Source: Micromonospora sp. C31 (GTDB lineage: Bacteria; Actinomycetota; Actinomycetes; Mycobacteriales; Micromonosporaceae). Taken from it: a stretch of 64,000 nt of DNA. The stretch spans positions 1 through 64,000 of the forward strand of contig NZ_JAGPXN010000027.1 of the NCBI RefSeq assembly GCF_018070575.1, written 5' to 3'. Below, piece by piece: positions 36,184 through 58,800 of this stretch; within the stretch, counting starts at the first letter, position 1; each line of letters starts with the position of its first letter. The position numbers and the translations under genes were made by a program. The notes beneath the pieces were generated by a model. That model saw only the letters and a list, made by a program, of their open reading frames with translations. It made no database searches and was not told the DNA's origin.

Positions 36184-37000
36184 GCGGCTGCTGTCTCCTC
36201 TGTGCGACAGGGACCGGCGTGGTGACGACCGGGCGGTCCCGGACCATCGACAGGCGCAGCGCCAGCGCGGCCAGTGAGTCGACCTCCGGCCCGATGCCCC
36301 ACCGGTCGTGGGTGAGCTGTGCGTGGTGCGCCAGCAGGAAGCCGGACGGCGCCGTCGGGTGGTCCCGGCCGACCACCTCGGCCACCCGGTCCAGGTAGCA
36401 CCGCCACGCCACGCCGACGTCCCCGCCCAGCGGCAGGTCACCGGCCGACAGGACGATCTTCTCCGCGCGGGCGTCGGCCTGCGCCGCCAGGTCCCGCCGC
36501 TGCGCGCCGGTGAGTCGCTGGCTGCGCTCCTGCCAGTGCAGGAAGAGGAACGCCAGCCGGTCGGCCGCCGGCACCAGCGCCGTCAGGTGCCGCAGGTGCG
36601 CCACGGCCAGCGGCAGCTCGACGCCGGCCAGCCAGGGCGCGTCCCCGCCGAGCAGGGCCAGGGCCAGGTCGCTGCCGGCGGACGCGAGGGGGCCGCCCCG
36701 GGCGGCGTCGCGCACCAGGCACCGGTCGGCGGGGAAGGACACCCCCGGGTCGTACGCGAGCAGCCGCGCCCGTACCGCGTCGAGCGCGGCCGGGACGGCG
36801 TGGAAGCCGAGGCTCACGTGCGGCCCGGTGGGCGGGCCCTCCGGGTCGAAGAACCAGTCCATGCCCGGGTCGGCCCGGCGGGCGGCGGCGACCAGGCCGG
36901 TGAGGACGGTTCCGACCAGCTCGATCACCCGCGTGTCCGGGCGTCCCTCGGCCGGCACGGCCGAGCGGGCGAACAACCAGCAGCGTTCCAACGACGGCAC
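36164..37000 (-). CDS. SpaB_C / thiopeptide-type enzyme-like protein
   Basis: This ~278-residue protein resembles the stand-alone SpaB_C family, which includes the glutamate-elimination domain of class I lanthipeptide dehydratases and the pyridine-forming cycloaddition enzymes of thiopeptides. Seen features are the early DWFFDPEG...GPHVSLGF block (family: WFFIRY.DP..HLRLR), the central SDLALALLGGD stretch, and the C-terminal AHHAQLTHDRWGIGPE followed by a Leu/Ala-rich helix (family: HMHHNRLG...). The YEPE-RYGG block is not evident. The GTG at 37000 is the best start by domain extent; no strong ribosome binding site is seen. No RiPP precursor is nearby. It forms an operon with aminoDHQ synthase, divergent from PKS1. 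The family call is moderate; the reaction is unknown. Confidence 0.5.
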   Translation of the reverse strand: MPSLERCWLFARSAVPAEGRPDTRVIELVGTVLTGLVAAARRADPGMDWFFDPEGPPTGPHVSLGFHAVPAALDAVRARLLAYDPGVSFPADRCLVRDAARGGPLASAGSDLALALLGGDAPWLAGVELPLAVAHLRHLTALVPAADRLAFLFLHWQERSQRLTGAQRRDLAAQADARAEKIVLSAGDLPLGGDVGVAWRCYLDRVAEVVGRDHPTAPSGFLLAHHAQLTHDRWGIGPEVDSLAALALRLSMVRDRPVVTTPVPVAQRRQQPHERVRT

Positions 37001-37101
37001 CTCGGCTGACGGGCGGGTGGAGCACGGGATTCGACGGTCTGCGGGGGTCGCACCATCATCGACCTGCGGCCCGTCCCACCACCGGATCGGCGGTCCGAAC
37101 T

Positions 37102-37130
37102 GGGGACGACTTAGGGGGTGACAGGGGTAG
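37102..37130 (+). promoter_or_regulatory. TAGGGG repeats upstream of PKS1
   Basis: TTAGGGGG (37111-37118) and CAGGGGTAG (37122-37130) place their G-tracts at 37114 and 37124, again 10 bp apart, with a looser CTGGGG unit at 37100-37105. They lie about 100 nt before the PKS1 start in the gap shared with the divergent SpaB_C-like gene. The match to 18039-18065 suggests a shared regulator. Confidence 0.55.
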
Positions 37131-37223
37131 GACGTCGGCAGGGTGCTCGGAAGACTTGGGCCGCTACGGCGAGCGAGGTCTACGCCGCGATGAGGAGTCT
37201 CGCCGACGGACGGATGTGGTGAC

Positions 37224-52205
<14,982 letters not shown>

Positions 52206-52284
52206 TGGCCGTCCGGCCGAGCCGCACGGCGCGAGCCGTCCCTGTCGACACCGTGTCCACCGACCCTGCGAGGAACCGATACCG

Positions 52285-53850
52285 ATGCTGACGACCGACG
52301 TCCTGATCGTGGGCTACGGCCCCGTCGGTGAGATGCTCACGATCCTGCTGGCGCAGCGGGGGCTCACCGTCACGGCGGTCGAGCGCTGGGCCACCCCGTA
52401 CAACTTCCCCCGCGCGGTGTCGTACGACGGGGAGGCGAGCCGCATCCTGGCCGCCGCCGGCGTCGCCGACCGGCTGGGGCCGGTGGTGGAGTCGTCGGGC
52501 GAGTACACCTTCAAGAACGGCTTCGGCCGGACCCTGCTGCACGTCAAGGTGACCGGCGACGGCCCGATGGGCTGGCCCGACTCGGTCTCCTTCTACCAGC
52601 CCGGCCTGGAGGCGCTGCTCGCCGAGCGGGGAGCGGAACTGCCGGGCGTCACGGTGCTGCGCCCGTACCAGGTGACCGGCCTGGTCGAGCACGACGACCG
52701 GGTCGAGGTCACCATCGCCGGTCCGGACGGCGAGGAGGTCCGCGCGGCCCGCTGGGTCGTCGGCTGCGACGGCGCCAACAGCTTCGTCCGGGAACACCTG
52801 GGCAGCGGCGTCACCGACCTCGACTTCACGTACGACTGGCTGGTCTGCGACGTGGTGCCGCACGAGGCCCGCGAGTTCAAGCCGAACAACCTCCAGGTCT
52901 GCGACCCGGCGCGCCCCCGCACGGCCGTGTCGGCCGGCCCGGGGCACCGGCGGTGGGAGTTCATGCGGGTGCCGGGGGAGAGCCGGGAGGAGTTCGAGAG
53001 CGTCGAGAGCGTGTGGCGGCTGCTCGGCCTCTTCGACATCACGCCCGACAACGCGACCCTGGAGCGGTACGGCGTCTACACCACGCAGGCGTGCTCGGCC
53101 GAGCGCTGGCGCTCCGGGCGGATCCTCATCGCCGGTGACGCGGCGCACGTGATGCCGCCGTTCATGGGGCAGGGGATGAGCTCGGGCTTCCGCGACGCCC
53201 TCAACCTCGCCTGGAAGCTCGACCTGGTGCACCGCGGCCTGGCCGACGAGGCCCTGCTGGACACCTACCAGGAGGAGCGCTGCGCGCACGTGCAGCACGC
53301 CATCCGGATGTCCATGGACTCCGGCACCGTGATCTGCGAGACCGACCGTGTCGCCGCGGCCGGCCGGGACGCCGCGATGCTCGCCGAACTGCGCCGGCGT
53401 ACCGCTCGCCCGCGCACCCGTTCCCTGCTGGAGCCCCTGGCCGGCGGGGTCCTGCACGGCCGTGCCGGCGAGGCGGCCGGCGTGCCGATGCCGCAGGGGC
53501 GCGTCGAGGTCGACGGCCGCGCCGGGCTCTTCGACGAGGTCGTCGGCACCGGCTTCGTCCTGCTCTGCGCCGAGGACCCCGACGGCCTGCTCGACGCGGA
53601 CACCCGGGCCTTCCTGGGCTCGCTCGACGCCCGGGTCGTCCGGGTCGTCCCCGCCGGCGCTCCCGCCCCCGCAGCCGGCACCACGCCGACCGCCTTCGAC
53701 CTCGACGACGTGTACCTGCCCCACCTCAAGCGGTACGACGCCGTGGCGGTGCTCGTCCGGCCCGACTTCTACGTCTTCGGCACGGCCGCCGACCCGGCCG
53801 GTGTGCCCGCGCTCGTCGAGGACCTGCGCCAGCAGGTCCGGCGCGGCTGA
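52285..53850 (+). CDS. FAD-dependent aromatic hydroxylase (Rif-Orf19-like)
   Basis: This 521-residue class A flavin monooxygenase resembles 3-(3-hydroxyphenyl)propionate hydroxylases. The FAD motif is VGYGPVGEM at the N-terminus, the DG motif is VGCDGANSFVR (~160) and the GD motif is IAGDAAHVMPPFMGQGMSSG (~285). The C-terminal thioredoxin-like tail of this subfamily is present. Homologues in ansamycin clusters (such as Rif-Orf19 and GdmM types) hydroxylate the AHBA-derived ring during or after chain growth, giving the hydroquinone/quinone or enabling ring closure. Position directly after PKS1 and before a methyltransferase gene supports a ring-tailoring role. Timing and site of attack cannot be read from sequence. 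Confidence 0.88.
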   Translation: MLTTDVLIVGYGPVGEMLTILLAQRGLTVTAVERWATPYNFPRAVSYDGEASRILAAAGVADRLGPVVESSGEYTFKNGFGRTLLHVKVTGDGPMGWPDSVSFYQPGLEALLAERGAELPGVTVLRPYQVTGLVEHDDRVEVTIAGPDGEEVRAARWVVGCDGANSFVREHLGSGVTDLDFTYDWLVCDVVPHEAREFKPNNLQVCDPARPRTAVSAGPGHRRWEFMRVPGESREEFESVESVWRLLGLFDITPDNATLERYGVYTTQACSAERWRSGRILIAGDAAHVMPPFMGQGMSSGFRDALNLAWKLDLVHRGLADEALLDTYQEERCAHVQHAIRMSMDSGTVICETDRVAAAGRDAAMLAELRRRTARPRTRSLLEPLAGGVLHGRAGEAAGVPMPQGRVEVDGRAGLFDEVVGTGFVLLCAEDPDGLLDADTRAFLGSLDARVVRVVPAGAPAPAAGTTPTAFDLDDVYLPHLKRYDAVAVLVRPDFYVFGTAADPAGVPALVEDLRQQVRRG

Positions 53851-53879
53851 TCGGCATCCACCCACCGGAAGGAACCCAC

Positions 53880-54767
53880 ATGTTCGAGAACCTGAAGATC
53901 GCCGGCCGGGCGATCCGCACGGTCTTCACCGCCGACCCCATCACCCGGGTCCGGCGCTTCTACGAGATCCAGTCGCCCGACGTCGAGTTCGCGGCCCGCC
54001 GCACCCACTACATGAACGTGGGGTACTGGGAGGACGGGGTCACCGACCTCGACACGGCCGCCGAGGCGCTGGCCGACAAGCTGGCCGACGCCGCCGGGCT
54101 CAAGCCCGACGACACCGTGCTCGACGTGGGCTTCGGCTACGCCGACCAGGACTTCAAGTGGCTGCGTGAACGCCGGGTCGCCAAGGTGTACGGGCTGAAC
54201 ATCACCCCGCACCACGTCGAGGCGGCGCAGCGCCGGGCGCAGGAGGAGGGGCTCGCGGACCGGACCGACTTCCGGCTGGGCAGCGCCACCGAACTGCCCT
54301 TCGAGGACAACACCTTCGACCGGGTCGTCGCCCTGGAGTCCGCCTTCCACTTCTACCCGCGCAGCGCGTTCTTCGCCGAGGCGCTGCGGGTGCTCCGCCC
54401 GGGTGGCGTGCTGGCCACGGCCGACATCATCCCGGTCAGCGCCAACGTCGTGCGGGCGGCCATCCAGTCCGGCCCGCTGAGCTTCGTCAAGTTCAGCATC
54501 CCGAAGGAGAACTGGCACGACCGCGACACGTACCGGCAGGAGCTGGTCGAGGCCGGCTTCGCCAACCCGGAGGTGCACTCCATCAAGGACCGCACCTGGG
54601 AGGGCTGGCGCGCGTACATGGCCGAGCGCACCAACGACCCGGAGTTCCGTGCCGCCGTCAAGCCCGCCGTACGCAAGAGCATGGCCGCGCACTGGAAGAA
54701 CCAGGACCTGATGAAGCGTGAGCTGGCGCAGCTCGACTACGTGATCGCAAGCGGCCACAAGCGGTGA
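53880..54767 (+). CDS. SAM-dependent methyltransferase (Rif-Orf14-like tailoring)
   Basis: This 295-residue class I methyltransferase has motif I at DTVLDVGFGYADQD (~79-92, with Ala in place of the usual third Gly), an acidic residue after strand 2 (YGLNITPHHVE, which is Asn here) and the PFEDNTFDRVVALESAFHF block (~140-158). The fold matches small-molecule O-methyltransferases related to Rif-Orf14, which methylates a hydroxyl of rifamycin. It starts 29 nt after the hydroxylase gene with a GGAAGGA ribosome binding site. It probably methylates a hydroxyl of the ansamycin, perhaps the one placed by the neighbouring hydroxylase; the acceptor is not determined. Confidence 0.85.
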   Translation: MFENLKIAGRAIRTVFTADPITRVRRFYEIQSPDVEFAARRTHYMNVGYWEDGVTDLDTAAEALADKLADAAGLKPDDTVLDVGFGYADQDFKWLRERRVAKVYGLNITPHHVEAAQRRAQEEGLADRTDFRLGSATELPFEDNTFDRVVALESAFHFYPRSAFFAEALRVLRPGGVLATADIIPVSANVVRAAIQSGPLSFVKFSIPKENWHDRDTYRQELVEAGFANPEVHSIKDRTWEGWRAYMAERTNDPEFRAAVKPAVRKSMAAHWKNQDLMKRELAQLDYVIASGHKR

Positions 54768-54784
54768 CGCCCCGCACCGACGGG

Positions 54785-54822
54785 GGGCCCGCCGACCGGT
54801 CGTGACACCGGTGGACGGGCCC
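54785..54822. terminator. Hairpin between methyltransferase and thioesterase genes
   Basis: Two 16-nt arms (54785-54800 and 54807-54822) pair at 14 positions around a 6-nt loop, between two converging genes. It probably stops both transcripts. Confidence 0.75.
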
Positions 54823-54836
54823 CTCGGCCGGTCGGG

Positions 54837-55598
54837 TCAGATCGCCGGCGCCGCGGTCAGGGCCGCCGAGATGGCCCGCAGGACCGCCGGCTGGTGCTCG
54901 GCCAGGAAGAAGTGCCCGCCCGGGTAGACCTTCAGGTCGAACTCCCCGGTGGTGTGGGTCGACCAGGCCCGGGCCTCCTCGACCGTCGTCTTCGGGTCGT
55001 CGTCGCCGGTGAAGACGGTGATCGGGCAGCTCAGGGGCGGGCCCGGCCGGTAGGCGTAGGTCTCCGCGGCCCGGTAGTCGCTGCGGATCGCCGGCAACGC
55101 GGCCCGCAGCATCTCCGGATCACCGAGGACGGCGGAGTTGGTGCCACTGAGCTTCCGTACGTCGGCCAGCAGGCCCTCGTCGTCGAGCAGGTGCACCGTC
55201 TCGTGCCGCGGCTGCGACGGCGCACGGCGTCCGGACGCGAACAGGTGCGCGGCCGTGCCGCCGTCCTGCTCGATGAGGCGGGCGAGCTCGAAGCCGACGC
55301 TGGCCCCCATGCTGTGGCCGAAGATGGCCACCGGCTCGTCCATCCAGGGTCGCAGCACGGTGAAGACCTCACGCGCGAGCTGGTGGATGTCACCGATGCA
55401 CTTCTCGTGGCGTCGGTCCTGCCGGCCCGGGTACTGGATCGACAGCACCTCCACGGCGGGGGAGAGGCTGCGGGAGACGGGAAAGTAGAAGCTGGCCGAC
55501 CCACCGGCGTGGGGCAGGCACACCAACCGCCTGGCGCCGCCCGGAGCCGGGTGGAAGCGTCGCACCCACAATCCGTTGTCGGTATCTGGCGTGGTCAT
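54837..55598 (-). CDS. Type II thioesterase (RifR-like editing enzyme)
   Basis: This 253-residue alpha/beta hydrolase frees misloaded or stalled acyl groups from PKS/NRPS carrier proteins. The nucleophile Ser is in FGHSMGASVGFEL, the catalytic His in YPGGHFFLAEH, and the acidic residue in FTGDDDPKTT. The N-terminal LVCLPHAGGSASFY motif is typical of RifR and other TEII enzymes. The ATG at 55598 is preferred to the in-frame ATG at 55643 because AAGGA precedes it. It lies between the PKS genes on the opposite strand and diverges from PKS2. With both PKS and NRPS lines present, it could serve either. Confidence 0.92.
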   Translation of the reverse strand: MTTPDTDNGLWVRRFHPAPGGARRLVCLPHAGGSASFYFPVSRSLSPAVEVLSIQYPGRQDRRHEKCIGDIHQLAREVFTVLRPWMDEPVAIFGHSMGASVGFELARLIEQDGGTAAHLFASGRRAPSQPRHETVHLLDDEGLLADVRKLSGTNSAVLGDPEMLRAALPAIRSDYRAAETYAYRPGPPLSCPITVFTGDDDPKTTVEEARAWSTHTTGEFDLKVYPGGHFFLAEHQPAVLRAISAALTAAPAI

Positions 55599-55689
55599 CC
55601 TTGGCGGTCCTTCCAGCGGCTGCGGTTCCCGACCGGATCGCACGCGGACCCGGTCGAGGCGACGCTAGTGCGACGGATCGGGGCCGGAC

Positions 55690-55722
55690 ACCCCTAGCTG
55701 GCCGGTTGCCCGGTTAGGGGTT
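55690..55722. promoter_or_regulatory. Inverted pair of TAGGGG motifs in TEII/PKS2 divergent region
   Basis: ACCCCTAG at 55690-55697 (CTAGGGGT on the minus strand, towards the thioesterase gene) and TTAGGGGTT at 55714-55722 (towards PKS2) point outward in the 288-nt gap. They match the motif seen at 18039, 33149 and 37111. A -10-like TAACTT (55745-55750) lies 22 nt after the plus-strand motif. Confidence 0.5.
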
Positions 55723-55886
55723 GTCCGCGCTCGCGCACACCCAATAACTTCTCCCCGCAGATGGGGATCCTCGTGGCTATCGGCCGAGCGAGCCGAACGA
55801 CAGATACAGGTGACGCCTGAGACTTCTGCGCATTCGTACCGTCGCTTACGTCGAGTCTCCGCCGTGCATCGCGATGGGCTGGGTTG

Positions 55887-58800
55887 ATGGACACCGAAGA
55901 GAAGCTCCGGGAGTACCTGAAGAGAGTCACCGCCGACCTGCGGCGGACCCGGCAACGGCTCCGTGATGTCGAGGCCGAGGCGCAGCAGCCGATCGCCATC
56001 GTCGGCACGGGCTGCCGTTTCCCGGGTGGGGTGCGTACGGCCGAGGAGCTGTGGGACCTCGTCGCGGCCGGCGGCGACGCCATCGCCTCGTTCCCGACGG
56101 ACCGCGGCTGGGACCTGGACGCGCTCTACGACCCCGAGCGCTCCCGGCCGGGCACCTCGTCGGTCCGGGAGGGCGGCTTCGTGCCCGACGCCGCCGAGTT
56201 CGACCCCCGCCTGTTCGGGGTATCGCCGCGCGAGGCCCTCGCCATGGACCCGCAGCAGCGGCTGCTGCTGGAGACCTCGTGGGAGGCCGTCGAGTCGGCC
56301 GGTATCGACCCCACCAGCCTGAAGGGCGCCCGGGTCGGGGTCTTCGCCGGCATGACCCACAGCGGGTACGCCCATCCGCCCGAGACCCCGCCGGCGGGCG
56401 TGGAGGACTACCTGGGTCTCGGGAACGCGGGCAGCATCGCCTCGGGGCGGGTGGCGTACTCGTTCGGGTTCGAGGGGCCGGCGGTGACGGTGGACACGGC
56501 GTGTTCGTCGTCGCTGGTGGCGTTGCACCTGGCGGTGCAGGCGCTGCGGTCCGGCGAGTGTGACCTGGCGCTGGCCGGCGGCGTGACGGTGATGCCCACC
56601 CCGGCGGTGTTCGTCGACTTCACCCGGCAGGGCAACCTGTCCCCGGTGGCCCGGTGCCGGGCGTTCGCCGACGCGGCGGACGGCACGGCGCTCGCCGAGG
56701 GCGTCGGGGTGCTGCTGGTGCAGCGTCTGTCGGATGCGCGGCGCGACGGGCGTCGGGTCCTGGCGGTGGTGCGTGGCACGGCGGTGAACCAGGACGGTGC
56801 GTCGAACGGGTTGACGGCGCCGAACGGTCCGTCGCAGCAGCGGGTGATCCGGCAGGCCCTCGCGAACGCCGGGTTGGGTGTCGCCGACGTCGACGTGGTG
56901 GAGGCGCACGGTACGGGTACGACGCTCGGCGATCCGATCGAGGCGCAGGCCCTGTTGGCGACGTACGGGCAGGGCCGGGACGAGCCGTTGTTGTTGGGGT
57001 CGGTGAAGTCGAACATCGGTCACACGCAGGCCGCCGCCGGGGTGGCCGGCATCATCAAGATGATTCTGTCGATGCGGCATGGCGTGGTCCCGGCGTCGTT
57101 GCACGTCGACGCGCCGTCGTCGCACGTGGACTGGTCGTCCGGCGCCGTGGAGTTGGTGACGCGGACGCGCGAGTGGCCGGCGGTGGAGCGTCCCCGGCGG
57201 GCGGGCGTGTCGTCGTTCGGCATCTCCGGGACGAACGCGCACGTGATCCTGGAGCAGCCGGAGGCAGCGCCGGAGCTCGAGGGCGGGGCGACGCCGGAGC
57301 AGGTGGCCGCGGGGGTGGAGTCCACGGCCGCCACGGGAGCGGAGTCGCGGGGCGAGCCCTGCCGGACCGGGGCGGCAGACGCGGCGGGTACGCCGGTGCC
57401 GTGGGTGGTGTCGGGCCGCTCGGAGGGTGCTCTGGCGGGTCAGGCGGCGCGGTTGGCGGCGTTCGTGCGTGATCATGCGGGTCTGTCTCCGGTGGATGTG
57501 TCGTGGTCGTTGGTGTCGACGCGGGCGGCGTTGGAGCACCGTGCGGTGGTGTGGGGTCGGGACGTCGACGAGTTGGTGGCTGGTCTGTCGGCGGTGGTCG
57601 AGGGTCGGCCGGTGGTGTCGGGTGTGGTGTCGGCGGGTCGTCGGGCGGTGTTGTTCACGGGTCAGGGTTCGCAGCGTGCCGGTATGGGTCGGGAGTTGTA
57701 CGAGGCGTTTCCGGTGTTCGCGTCGGCGTTCGACGCGGTGTGTGCGCAGTTCGATGGGCACCTGCCGCGTGGGTTGCGGGAGGTGGTGTTCGCGGCGGCG
57801 GGCAGTGCTGAGGCGGCTCTGGTGGATCAGACCGTGTTTGCGCAGGCTGGTTTGTTTGCGGTGGAGGTGGCGTTGTGGGAGTTGTTGGGGTCGTGGGGTG
57901 TGCGGGCGGATTTCCTGGCGGGTCATTCGATTGGTGAGGTGACGGCGGCGTACGTGGCGGGGATGTTGTCGCTTGCGGATGCGTGCACTCTGGTGGCGGC
58001 GCGGGGTCGTCTGATGCAGGCGTTGCCGGCTGGTGGGGTGATGGCGGCGGTGGGTGCGTCGGAGGAGGCTGTCGCCGAGTTGATCGCGGTGTCGGGTGCG
58101 GGCGTGGACATTGCGGCGGTGAATGGGCCGGCGTCGGTGGTGGTGTCGGGTGCCGCTGATGAGGTCGCGTCGGTGGTGGGGACTTCTCGCGAGCGGGGTT
58201 GGCGGGTCAAGGAGTTGTCGGTCAGTCACGCGTTCCATTCGCGGTTGATGGATCCGATGTTGGACGAGTTCGCGTCGATGGTGGCGGGGCTGTCGTGGCA
58301 GCCGCCGAAGGTCCCGGTCGTGTCGAACGTGACGGGTGCCGTCGCGGACGCGGACGAGATCACCGACCCCGGCTACTGGGTGCGGCACGTGCGGCAGCCG
58401 GTGCGCTTCGCCGACGCCGTACGTACCCTGCACCAGCAGGACGTGACGCAGTTCCTGGAGGTCGGCCCCGACGCCGTACTCACCGCGATGGCGCAGGACT
58501 GCGTCGAGGCGACCGGCGACGTCCGGTTCACCGCCACGCTGCGCGCCGGCCACCCCGAGGCCGACACCCTGCGCGCCGCCCTCGCCGAGCGGTACGTCAC
58601 CGGCGGCCACGTCGACTGGGCCGGGTACCTCACCGCTGCCGGGGCGCGGCCCCGCACGGTGGCCCTGCCCACGTACGCCTTCGACCACCAGCGGTACTGG
58701 CTCAACGCCACCGCCGGCGACGCGGGCGCGCCCGGGCTCGGCGTCCGACCCGTCGACCACGCGCTGCTCGGCGCCGCCGTACGCGTGGCCGACGACGACG

